Positions 25,778 to 35,302 of a stretch of 64,000 bases of DNA are shown here, piece after piece. The notes beneath the pieces are model-generated. The model searched no databases and was not told where the DNA came from. It saw only the letters and a program-made list of their open reading frames with translations. Origin of the DNA: Citricoccus muralis (lineage in GTDB: Bacteria > Actinomycetota > Actinomycetes > Actinomycetales > Micrococcaceae); the NCBI RefSeq assembly GCF_029637705.1, contig NZ_CP121252.1:2852001-2916000 (forward strand), read 5' to 3'. Position 1 is the stretch's first letter; each line of letters starts with the position of its first letter. Made by a program: the position numbers and the translations under genes.

Positions 25778-26398
25778 ATGACCTTGCCTGAACACCGCGA
25801 CCACCGACTCTCCGAGATGGACCCCCGTGAGGCGGGATTGCTGCTGAAATCTGTGGTGATTCCGCGCCCCATCGCCTGGGTGGGCACCGTGTCCAGCGAC
25901 GGGGTGACCAACCTGGCCCCGCACTCGTACTTCACCATGGTCTCCGCGGACCCGCCGATCATCCTGTTCTCCGCCACCCGCCTTGTCGGCACCCTCAAAG
26001 ACACCGCCACCAATGTGTTGGCCACCGGGGAATTCACGGTGTCACTGGTGTCGTGGCCCTTGCGCACTCAGGCGAACCGCACTTCAGCCCGGTTAGGCCC
26101 GGAATCGTCAGAATTCGACGACGCCGAACTCACCCCGCTGCCCTCGCACTCCGTCAGCGCGCCGGGCGTCGCTGAGTCCCCGGCCATACTGGAATGCCAG
26201 CTGCACCGCGCCGAAGACGTGGGTGATGCCACCGTGTTCTTCGGGCAGGTGCTGCACGTGCGCATCGACGAGACCGCCCTGCGCGCCGACGACCGCGGCC
26301 GAGCGCTGCCGGATCCCGCTCTGTTAGACCCGGTGACGCGCCTGGGCCGCAATGAATGGGCCCGCCTGGGGGATGTGTTCACGCAGGACCGCCCATGA
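25778..26398 (+). CDS. Flavin reductase-like (FMN-binding split barrel) protein
   Basis: A 206-residue member of the flavin reductase family: VVIPRPIAWVGTVSSDGVTNLAPHSYFTMVS is the characteristic FMN-binding opening, followed by DTATNVLATGEFTVSLV. Proteins of this group are often stand-alone FMN-binding oxidoreductases rather than true partners of monooxygenases. The ribosome site before the ATG at 25778 is weak. It ends nine bases before purB but is probably not functionally linked to it. Confidence 0.82.
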   Translation: MTLPEHRDHRLSEMDPREAGLLLKSVVIPRPIAWVGTVSSDGVTNLAPHSYFTMVSADPPIILFSATRLVGTLKDTATNVLATGEFTVSLVSWPLRTQANRTSARLGPESSEFDDAELTPLPSHSVSAPGVAESPAILECQLHRAEDVGDATVFFGQVLHVRIDETALRADDRGRALPDPALLDPVTRLGRNEWARLGDVFTQDRP

Positions 26399-26407
26399 TG
26401 GAACAAT

Positions 26408-27853
26408 ATGGCTATGCCTGAATCTGTCTCTGATGCTTCTGTTGCTTCCACCGGTCGTGTCCGCCTCGCTGACGCGAACATCCCGCTCGGTCCGCTGGAT
26501 GGCCGCTACCGCGCCGCCGTCGCCGATCTCAGCGACCACCTTTCCGAGGCCGCGCTGAACCGCAACCGCATCCACGTCGAAATCGAGTGGTTCATCCACC
26601 TCGCCGACCACCAGGTGCTCCCCGGGCTGTCCCCGCTCACTGACGAGCAGCGCGCCGGACTGCGCGCCATCGTCACCGATTTCGGTCCGGCAGAAGTCAC
26701 AGAACTCGCCGAGATCGAAGCAGTCACCGTGCACGACGTCAAGGCGGTCGAGTACTTCATCGGCAACCGCCTCGAAGGACTGGGCCTGGGCGCGCTGAAG
26801 CCGCTGGTGCACTTCGCCTGCACCTCCGAAGACATCAACAACCTCTCCTACGCCGTCGGCATTCGCGACGCCGTTCAGCAGGTCTGGCTGCCCGCCGCCC
26901 GCAAGGCCGTGGGGGCCATCGCCGCCGCAGCCCGCGCCGCGGCTGACACCCCCATGCTCTCGCGCACCCACGGCCAGCCCGCCACACCCTCCACCCTGGG
27001 CAAGGAACTCGCCGTGTTCGTGCACCGGCTGAACCGCCAGCTCGCCCGCGTGGAATCCCAGCAGTACCTGGGCAAGATCAACGGCGCCACCGGCACCTAC
27101 GCCGCCCACACCGTGGCCGCCCCCGACGCCGACTGGCCCGAGGTCGCCCGCACCTTCGTCGAGCACCTGGGGTTGACCTTCAACCCGCTGACCACCCAGA
27201 TCGAATCCCACGACTGGCAGGGCGAGCTCTACGCCGACATCGCCCGCTTCAACACCATCCTGCACGGCTATTGCGTGGACGTCTGGTCTTACATCTCCAT
27301 CGGCTACTTCGCGCAGATCCCCGTGGCTGGCGCCACCGGATCTTCCACCATGCCGCACAAGGTGAACCCGATCCGCTTCGAAAACGCCGAGGCGAACCTG
27401 GAGCTCTCTACCGCGCTGCTGAACTCGCTGGGCGCCACCCTGGTGGAATCCCGCTGGCAGCGTGACCTCACCGACTCCACCTCGCAGCGCAATATCGGCG
27501 TGGCTCTGGGGCACTCCGCGCTCGCACTGTCCAACGTGACCAAGGGCATGGGCCAGCTCCAGGTGGCCGCCGGCGTGCTCGCCGAAGACCTCAACACCAA
27601 CTGGGAGGTGCTCGGCGAGGCCATCCAGACGGTCATGCGCGCCGAGGCTCTCAACGGCGTGCCCGGCATGGACAACCCCTACGAGCGGCTCAAGGAACTC
27701 ACCCGCGGACACCGCGTCGACGCCGAGCGAATGCGCGAATTCGTCGGCTCCCTGGGACTGTCCGAAGCTGCCGAACAGCGTCTGCTCGCACTCACCCCGG
27801 ACACCTACACCGGCCTGGCAGCGCGGCTCGCACACGAGCACGCCGACGGCTGA
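26408..27853 (+). CDS. purB: Adenylosuccinate lyase
   Basis: The 481-residue enzyme acts twice in purine synthesis, splitting SAICAR and adenylosuccinate to release fumarate. Family landmarks are PLDGRYR near the N-terminus, HFACTSEDINN, SRTHGQPATPSTLGKE and the superfamily signature GSSTMPHKVNPIRFENAE. This long form (with an extended C-terminus) is the E. coli-type PurB. A second in-frame ATG two codons downstream is possible. It is a housekeeping gene between unrelated neighbours. Confidence 0.95.
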   Translation: MAMPESVSDASVASTGRVRLADANIPLGPLDGRYRAAVADLSDHLSEAALNRNRIHVEIEWFIHLADHQVLPGLSPLTDEQRAGLRAIVTDFGPAEVTELAEIEAVTVHDVKAVEYFIGNRLEGLGLGALKPLVHFACTSEDINNLSYAVGIRDAVQQVWLPAARKAVGAIAAAARAAADTPMLSRTHGQPATPSTLGKELAVFVHRLNRQLARVESQQYLGKINGATGTYAAHTVAAPDADWPEVARTFVEHLGLTFNPLTTQIESHDWQGELYADIARFNTILHGYCVDVWSYISIGYFAQIPVAGATGSSTMPHKVNPIRFENAEANLELSTALLNSLGATLVESRWQRDLTDSTSQRNIGVALGHSALALSNVTKGMGQLQVAAGVLAEDLNTNWEVLGEAIQTVMRAEALNGVPGMDNPYERLKELTRGHRVDAERMREFVGSLGLSEAAEQRLLALTPDTYTGLAARLAHEHADG

Positions 27854-27876
27854 CGCGCTGAGCGGACCCTCAACCG

Positions 27877-28572
27877 GTGGACGTCGAACTGATCGCGTCG
27901 TATCTGCCCAGCGCTCTGCAGCTCGCTGACCTGATCGGCGTGCTGTTCTTCGCCGTCTCCGGGGCCCTGCTCGCCGCGCGCCGGCGTTTCGATGTGGTGG
28001 GCTCCCTGCTGCTGGCGTCCCTGGCCGGGCTCGGCGGTGGCGTGGTGCGGGATGTGATTCTCAACGACGGCGTCCCGAACGCCTTCGCCCAGCCGATCTA
28101 CCTCGTCCCGGTGGTCATAGCCGTGCTCGCGGTCTACCTGCGTGCGGTACAACCTGACCGGCTGCGCCGCACCCTGCTGGTCTTCGACGCCGCCGGACTG
28201 GCGCTCTTCTGCGTCACCGGCACCCAGATTGCTTTGGAAGCCGGCGCCCACCCCGCCTCCGCCGCACTGCTGGGCACCACGACCGGTGTCGTCGGGGGTC
28301 TACTGCGCGACGTCGTCGCCAACCAGGTTCCCGACCTTTTCGACCCCCGCGGCGTCTATGCCGTCCCCGCCCTGTTCGGTGCCGCGCTCGTGGCCGCACT
28401 CGATTCCCTGGGCTGGTATAGCACCTGGTCCGGACTCACCATCGTGGTCCTGGTCTTCACCACCCGCCTGCTGGCGCTGAAGTTTCGCTGGCGCGTTCCC
28501 GGTGCCGCGCTCGGGCAGCGCCGCACCGAACCGCTCACCCAGCCGGTTCCGATCATCAACCCCCGAAGGTGA
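27877..28572 (+). CDS. TRIC channel/UPF0126 family membrane protein
   Basis: A 231-residue membrane protein with two repeats of three helices. Each carries the family motif GGxxRDxxxxxxP (GGGVVRDVILNDGVP and GGLLRDVVANQVP). Homologues are prokaryotic trimeric intracellular cation channels that conduct potassium, and YadS-type proteins with a suggested glycine link. It starts with GTG 24 bp after purB. Confidence 0.88.
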   Translation: MDVELIASYLPSALQLADLIGVLFFAVSGALLAARRRFDVVGSLLLASLAGLGGGVVRDVILNDGVPNAFAQPIYLVPVVIAVLAVYLRAVQPDRLRRTLLVFDAAGLALFCVTGTQIALEAGAHPASAALLGTTTGVVGGLLRDVVANQVPDLFDPRGVYAVPALFGAALVAALDSLGWYSTWSGLTIVVLVFTTRLLALKFRWRVPGAALGQRRTEPLTQPVPIINPRR

Positions 28573-28832
28573 CCAGCGTCGCAGCTGACGTGGGCAAACT
28601 CACAGTCTGATCGAGGCGCAAATCACGGCGGATTCCCGCGGAATCTCGAGATTTTCACCGCGAGACGAATTGACGTCACCCAGGTCACGTCGGCTAAAGT
28701 ACTTCTCCAGTGAGGGCAATCACACCGTCCTCTGCAAGCAATTGCAAACGCTTGCATACTGCAGCGCCACCGCCTATGCATGAGGATTGCGGACCGCTGC
28801 GCATGCAGCCGCACGGAAAGTCACGACAGATC

Positions 28833-30335
28833 ATGAACGAGAACACCTCGTCGACTGCAACCGGTCTCAACGGGCAGCCGAGCACCACCGAGGCCAACCT
28901 GATGGCCACGGACAACATCAGCGAAGCCGAGCAGGCTGAGCGCATGCGCCGCGCCAAGAAGGCTGGCTTCTCCGCCTTCCTCGGCGCCGCGCTCGAGTAC
29001 TACGACTTCTTCATCTACGCCACCGCCGCGTCGCTGGTCTTCGGGCAGGTCTTCTTCCCGGAGGCCGAAGGTCCCGTCGCATTGGTGGCCTCCTTCGCCA
29101 CCCTCGGCGTCGCCTACGTCGCCCGCCCCTTCGGCGCCATCTTCTTCGGCCACCTCGGCGACCGCGTGGGCCGTAAGAACGTCCTGGTCATCACCCTCGT
29201 CTTGATGGGTGCCGCCACCTTCATTATCGGCCTGATCCCCAGCTACGAGACCATCGGAATCTGGGCCCCGATCATCCTGGTGCTCATGCGCCTGGCTCAG
29301 GGCATGTCCGCCGGCGCGGAAATCGCCGGCGCGTCCACCCTGACCACCGAGGAATCCCCGGTCGGACTGCGCGGATTCTTCCCCTCGCTGTCCATGTCCG
29401 GCATCGCCGCGGGCATCACCCTGGCCTCACTGGCCTTCATCCCCGTCTCCGCTCTCGACGACGAGGCGCTGCACTCCTGGGGCTGGCGCATTCCGTTCCT
29501 GCTCTCCATCCTGGTGCTCGCCGCCGCCCTGTGGGTCCGCACCCACCTCGAAGAGCCCGAGGACTTCCAGGAAGTTCAGGCCGAGCGCGAAGAGCAGGAA
29601 AAGGCCGGCAAGAAAGAACAGGCTCCCTTCCTGGTCATGATCAAAACCCACCCGGCCCAGTTCTTCCAGGTGTCCGTGATGGGCCTGCAGGCCGTAACCA
29701 ACACGCTGGTCCAGGCGTTCGGGTTGGCCTACGGAGTCTCCCAGGGTGTGTCCCCGACGACGATGCTGTGGGTGACCGTGGTCGCCAACGTCATCGCCAT
29801 CTTTACCACCCCTGCCGCCGCCTTCCTCTCGGACAAGATCGGCCGCAAGCCGACCTTCATCATTGGCATCGTGGGTTCGGCAATCATGATCTGGATCTAC
29901 TTCTCGGTCCTGGAGACCGGCAATGTCCCCGGTATCTTCGTCGCTACCATCGCCCTGCTGGCCGGCACCTACGTGATGTCCAACGGCGTCTACCCGTCCT
30001 GGTTCTCCGAGCTGTACAACCGCAAGGTGCGCTACTCGGGCATGGCGGTCAGCCTGCAGGTCGGCATCATGCTCTCCGGCTTCACCCCGATGATCGCCTC
30101 GGCCCTCGCCGGAGAGCGCACGGAGGAAGTCGTCAACGAGTTCGGCCAGATGGAGAGCATCACCGTGATCGCCAATTGGCACCCGGCCGCTTGGCTCGTG
30201 GTGATCTGCTCGGCCCTGGCGTTCATCGGCGCCATCACGGCCCGCGAGACCTTTAAGACGCCGCTGAAGGAACTCGGCAACCCCGTCTCTGACGAGGAGA
30301 TCGCGGCCGGGCTGCACCACGGCTCCAAGAAGTAA
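28833..30335 (+). CDS. MHS-family major facilitator transporter
   Basis: A 500-residue, 12-helix transporter of the metabolite:H+ symporter (MHS) group. Typical are ALEYYDFFIYATAASLVFGQVFFP in the first helix, FGHLGDRVGRKNVLV after helix 2 and RLAQGMSAGAEIAGA in helix 4. The ATG at 28833 is preceded by GGAAAG; another in-frame ATG at 28902 is possible. It is next to metF and ligM, so aromatic acid uptake (for example vanillate) is an attractive guess. MHS proteins also carry dicarboxylates, betaine and shikimate. A perfect 19-bp hairpin follows the gene. Confidence 0.85.
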   Translation: MNENTSSTATGLNGQPSTTEANLMATDNISEAEQAERMRRAKKAGFSAFLGAALEYYDFFIYATAASLVFGQVFFPEAEGPVALVASFATLGVAYVARPFGAIFFGHLGDRVGRKNVLVITLVLMGAATFIIGLIPSYETIGIWAPIILVLMRLAQGMSAGAEIAGASTLTTEESPVGLRGFFPSLSMSGIAAGITLASLAFIPVSALDDEALHSWGWRIPFLLSILVLAAALWVRTHLEEPEDFQEVQAEREEQEKAGKKEQAPFLVMIKTHPAQFFQVSVMGLQAVTNTLVQAFGLAYGVSQGVSPTTMLWVTVVANVIAIFTTPAAAFLSDKIGRKPTFIIGIVGSAIMIWIYFSVLETGNVPGIFVATIALLAGTYVMSNGVYPSWFSELYNRKVRYSGMAVSLQVGIMLSGFTPMIASALAGERTEEVVNEFGQMESITVIANWHPAAWLVVICSALAFIGAITARETFKTPLKELGNPVSDEEIAAGLHHGSKK

Positions 30336-30371
30336 CCCCGCCGACTCGGATCACCCCGAGCCAACGACCTC

Positions 30372-30415
30372 AGCACCGGGGCGCCATATCTATCCAGATA
30401 TGGCGCCCCGGTGCT
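30372..30415. terminator. Perfect 19-bp stem-loop after the MHS transporter
   Basis: Bases 30372-30390 pair perfectly with 30397-30415 around a six-base loop (TATCCA). The stem is GC-rich at its base and AU-rich near the loop. No U-run follows on the plus strand (GTCTGCCGC). It probably stops or stabilises the transporter transcript, and on the other strand it could serve the small peptide gene at 30472. Confidence 0.65.
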
Positions 30416-30471
30416 GTCTGCCGCAATAGGTGCATTCCTGCTCTGGTGCGTTCTTGACGGGAACGTGCAGC

Positions 30472-30573
30472 CTAGAGGCCCAGCGAAGAGACGAGATCGA
30501 CCAGGAATGCGCCGAGATCGCCAGTAATTCCGCCAGCCAGTGCCAACACGTCGTTAAGAAGTCCAGAAATCAT
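30472..30573 (-). CDS. Probable 33-residue amphipathic peptide gene
   Basis: A short frame on the minus strand begins at ATG 30573, with GAGGAAAGG as ribosome site, and ends at TAG 30472. The peptide begins MISGLLNDVLALAGGITG and ends LVDLVSSLGL. It has no Lys or Arg and three Asp (positions 8, 19, 26), so net charge is about -3. Glycine-broken hydrophobic stretches suggest one or two amphipathic helices. The look recalls small helical porins of corynebacteria (PorA/PorH) and phenol-soluble-modulin-type peptides, but no homology is claimed. It is the only credible gene in the 470-bp space between the transporter and metF. Confidence 0.5.
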   Translation of the reverse strand: MISGLLNDVLALAGGITGDLGAFLVDLVSSLGL

Positions 30574-30727
30574 GGAGTTCACCTTTCCTCGAATGAGGGA
30601 TCAGAGTTATTCACGTCGTACCCGGTGTTCCAGGCACGCGTCCATCCTGGCAAGCCCGTGTTTCCGTCGCACTGTGCCCGTGTAAAAGCCCGGTAAATTG
30701 CCGTCCAACGAACCACGCCGAACCCCT

Positions 30728-30747
30728 ATACCTAAAGAGATAGTTAT
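30728..30747. promoter_or_regulatory. Operator-like sequence before metF, shared with ligM
   Basis: ATACCTAAAGAGATAGTTAT matches the perfect inverted repeat before ligM (33576-33595) at 15 of 20 positions, including the whole TAGTTAT arm. It lies 60 bp upstream of the metF start. No regulator gene that would bind it was identified. Confidence 0.55.
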
Positions 30748-30806
30748 TGTAGGCTCGAGGAGAGTGACGCAGACCACGTCGTACGCACATAAGAAATGAG
30801 GCTCCC

Positions 30807-31658
30807 ATGACCGAAACGTCCGGCATGTCCGATTCCGTGATGACCGACCCCTCCCTGGAGATGACCGGGAAGGACGTCGACGCCCTCGCCGAGGCGCGCG
30901 ACTCCATCCGCCCCGGCACCCGCATCAATGTCACCTTCCTGGGCAACGAAGACCTGGAGATGCGCGTGACTGCGGCCACCGCGGTGCGGGACGCCGGATT
31001 CATCCCGGTCCCCCACGTCTCCGCGCGGCGCCTGAGTTCACAGGCCGAGCTGGAGGAATTCCTGGGTGCTCTGCGCGACCGTGTGGGTGGCGAGCACATG
31101 TTTGCCGTCGGCGGCGACCCGTCCGAGCCCATGGGCCCGTACGCGTCCTCCGCCGACCTGATCTCCTCGGGGTTGCCGAAGCAGTATGGATTCACGCAGA
31201 TCTCCATCGCCGGCTACCCCGAGGGCCATCCCGATATCAGCGACGCCCAGCTCTGGGAGGCACTGGAGCAGAAGGACGCCTCCCTTAAAGAACAGGGGCT
31301 CAACGGCACGATCCTCACCCAGTTCGGCTTCGACGTCGACCCGGTGTTCACCTGGATCGAAGAGGTTCGCTCCCGCGGCATCGACCTGCCGATCCGTATC
31401 GGTGTCCCCGGCCCAGCCGGCATCAAGCGCCTGCTGAACTACGCCAAGCGCTTCGGCGTCTCCACCTCGGCTGGCATCGCCAAGAAGTACGGATTCTCGT
31501 TGACCAACCTGCTGGGCACCGCCGGCCCAGACAAGATGATCAACCAACTCGACGCCGGCCTCACCCCGGCCCACGGCGACGTGAAGCTGCACTTCTACAC
31601 CTTCGGCGGTATGAAGACCACCGCCGACTGGATCCAGGACTTCCAAGCGAAGCACTGA
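30807..31658 (+). CDS. metF: Methylenetetrahydrofolate reductase (catabolic partner of LigM)
   Basis: A 283-residue short MTHFR with RINVTFLGNED, MFAVGGDPSEPMG, ISIAGYPEGHPDI, LPIRIGVPGPAGI and the C-terminal LHFYTFGGM. The FAD-dependent enzyme would oxidise 5-methyl-tetrahydrofolate, the product of LigM, to the 5,10-methylene form. In Sphingobium SYK-6, ligM lies with metF and a formyl-tetrahydrofolate ligase gene, so the pairing here follows a known logic. It faces ligM convergently, and both genes carry a matching operator-like sequence. The paralogue at 943-1800 lacks that element. Confidence 0.85.
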   Translation: MTETSGMSDSVMTDPSLEMTGKDVDALAEARDSIRPGTRINVTFLGNEDLEMRVTAATAVRDAGFIPVPHVSARRLSSQAELEEFLGALRDRVGGEHMFAVGGDPSEPMGPYASSADLISSGLPKQYGFTQISIAGYPEGHPDISDAQLWEALEQKDASLKEQGLNGTILTQFGFDVDPVFTWIEEVRSRGIDLPIRIGVPGPAGIKRLLNYAKRFGVSTSAGIAKKYGFSLTNLLGTAGPDKMINQLDAGLTPAHGDVKLHFYTFGGMKTTADWIQDFQAKH

Positions 31659-31690
31659 CGCGCAGCATTTCGACTGTTAGAGTCTGTCAC

Positions 31691-31734
31691 GCAGGGCCCC
31701 ATGCATCCTGAGGGGGATGCTCGTGAGGTCCTGC
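31691..31734 (+). ncRNA. Possible structured RNA element in the metF 3' region
   Basis: GCAGGGCC (31691-31698) pairs with GGTCCTGC (31727-31734), with one G-U pair. Inside it GCATCC (31703-31708) pairs with GGATGC (31715-31720). The resulting two-part hairpin is followed, eight bases later, by a good intrinsic terminator. It could be part of the metF terminator structure or a small RNA. No known RNA family was recognised. Confidence 0.35.
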
Positions 31735-31741
31735 AGACCGC

Positions 31742-31773
31742 GAACCCCCGGCATGACCGGGGGTTCTTGCGTT
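31742..31773 (+). terminator. Intrinsic terminator after metF
   Basis: GAACCCCCGG (31742-31751) pairs perfectly with CCGGGGGTTC (31757-31766) around CATGA. TTGCGTT follows, a modest T-rich tail. It lies 84 bp after the metF stop. Confidence 0.75.
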
Positions 31774-32031
31774 TCTACTCACCCCAGCGCCGGGAAGTGG
31801 CCTTCCGCCACTCAAGATCATCCGCGTGGAACCCGAGACATCAAAGAATGCACGTCATGAGGTGAGACCGCGTACAGGAGAAGCGCCAAGAATGTTGGAC
31901 TGATCCATCCGAAGGTGAAGAGGCTCACGGGCCCACCGGTGAGATTTCTCCACACACTTCCAACGAGCCGCGCGACACCTTTTATATGTCATCCTCACGA
32001 CCAGAGAACCTACCGTTGCGCGTTAACCACA

Positions 32032-32062
32032 ACGGCGCCCCACCGGATAGGTGAGGCGCCGT
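32032..32062 (-). terminator. Terminator hairpin after ligM
   Basis: ACGGCGCCCCACC (32032-32044) pairs with GGTGAGGCGCCGT (32050-32062), with one mismatch and a five-base loop. It lies 18 bp past the ligM stop on the minus strand. Between this hairpin and the metF terminator (31774-32031) I see no gene. Confidence 0.65.
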
Positions 32063-32080
32063 CGTCGTTACTGAGTTAGA

Positions 32081-33828
<1,748 letters not shown>

Positions 33829-35241
33829 TCACCACGAGGTGACCTTCGGCAGGCCCATGTGCTTGAGCCCTTCGACGCCGAACTCGAGACCGAATCCGGA
33901 TTCTTTCATGCCGCCAAACGGCACGCGCGGGTCGATGGCGCCGTGCTTGTTGATCCAGGTGGTGCCGGCCTGAAGTCGGGCGGCGACCTGCTTGGCGGCG
34001 TCGAGATCATCCGACCACACCGAGGAGCCGAGCCCGACGTCGAGGCCGTTGGCCCACTCGATCGCCTGATCCAGGTCCGAGTAGCGGATGATCGGCAAGG
34101 CAGGTCCGAACTGCTCCTCGGCCACCAGCGGGTTCGCGTTGTCGATGTCAGACACCAGAGTGGTCGGGTAGAAGTAGCCGGCACCGGAGGCGTCCGGGTT
34201 GCCACCGGTGAGGATGGTGGCACCTGAGTCGCGGGCGGCGTCGACCAGTCGGGCGACGATGTCGTACTGCGCCTGGTTCTGCAGCGGCCCCAGCACGTTG
34301 TTCTCGTCCAGCCCCTCGCCCATCGGCATCTTCTGCGCCAGGTCGGTGAGGGCCTGGCAGACCTCGTCGTACTTCGAATCGGGCACGTAGAGCCGCTTGA
34401 GAGCGGCACATGTTTGGCCGGTGTTGATGAACGCGCCCCAGAACAGGTCCTCGGCATGGGCGGCGACGTCGAAATCCTCCAGTACGATGCCCGCGTCGTT
34501 GCCACCAAGTTCGAGGGTGATGCGCTTCAGATCGTCGGCCACGGTGCGCATGATCGCCTTGCCGGTTTCGACCGAGCCGGTGAAGGTGATCTTGTCGATC
34601 CCGTCGTGGGTGGTCAGCGCGCGGCCGAGCTCACCCTCACCGGCCACCACCTGCAGCACGCCGGCGGGTAGCACCTGGTTCATGACGGCAACGAGGCCGA
34701 GCACCGACAGCGGGGTGTATTCGGAGGGCTTCAGCACGATGGTATTGCCCATGCGCAAGGCGGGGGCGATCTGCCAGATGGAGATCATCATCGGCCAGTT
34801 CCAGGGCCCGATACCGCCGACGACGCCGATGGGCTCGTAGGTCAGCTCCGCGTGGCCGGACTCGTCGTCGACCAGCACTTCCGGCTCCAGCGGGAACGCG
34901 GCGTTGGCACGGGTCCAGGCGGAGCAGGCACCCACCTCGAAGCGGGCGTTCGGACCGTTCAGGGGTTTGCCCTGTTCGCGGGAGAGCAGCCCGGCCAGGG
35001 CTTCGGCGGAGGCCTCGATCGCGTCGGCCGCACGGTTCAGCGCCTCGCTGCGCTCGGCGTGACTGCGGGCCGCCCAGTCGCGCTGGGCCTGGCGGGCCGT
35101 GGCCACGGCGCGATCCAGGTCGGCCTCGGTGTGCACGGGGGTTTTGCCCACGAGTTGCCCGGTGGCCGGGTTGAGCACCTCGCGGCCGCCGTCGTCGTTG
35201 ATGGCGTCCAGGAGTCCTTCAAAGGTGGTCAGGTCGGTCAT
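33829..35241 (-). CDS. Aldehyde dehydrogenase, probably for arylacetaldehydes
   Basis: A 470-residue NAD(P)-dependent aldehyde dehydrogenase. The catalytic glutamate lies in ELGGNDAGIV, the nucleophilic cysteine in GQTCAALKR, and the nucleotide-binding FTGSVETGKAIM precedes them. GAAAGGAAG precedes the ATG at 35241. It follows the amine permease by 61 bp and shares the neighbourhood with a copper amine oxidase and a FeaR-like regulator. That matches the enteric tynA-feaB-feaR logic of oxidising phenylethylamine or tyramine to the arylacetic acid. No phenylacetate or homoprotocatechuate genes are in the window, so the acid must be used elsewhere. Confidence 0.85.
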   Translation of the reverse strand: MTDLTTFEGLLDAINDDGGREVLNPATGQLVGKTPVHTEADLDRAVATARQAQRDWAARSHAERSEALNRAADAIEASAEALAGLLSREQGKPLNGPNARFEVGACSAWTRANAAFPLEPEVLVDDESGHAELTYEPIGVVGGIGPWNWPMMISIWQIAPALRMGNTIVLKPSEYTPLSVLGLVAVMNQVLPAGVLQVVAGEGELGRALTTHDGIDKITFTGSVETGKAIMRTVADDLKRITLELGGNDAGIVLEDFDVAAHAEDLFWGAFINTGQTCAALKRLYVPDSKYDEVCQALTDLAQKMPMGEGLDENNVLGPLQNQAQYDIVARLVDAARDSGATILTGGNPDASGAGYFYPTTLVSDIDNANPLVAEEQFGPALPIIRYSDLDQAIEWANGLDVGLGSSVWSDDLDAAKQVAARLQAGTTWINKHGAIDPRVPFGGMKESGFGLEFGVEGLKHMGLPKVTSW

Positions 35242-35302
35242 GATCTTCCTTTCGATCGGGATGGTTTCGTACAGGTCTGCAGGGCGTGTAGGGCCTATGG
35301 GT

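Noticed and set aside
26324-27841. Minus-strand frame of 505 codons opposite purB
   Set aside because: purB has all family motifs on the plus strand; the opposite frame has no family resemblance and shadow-like composition.
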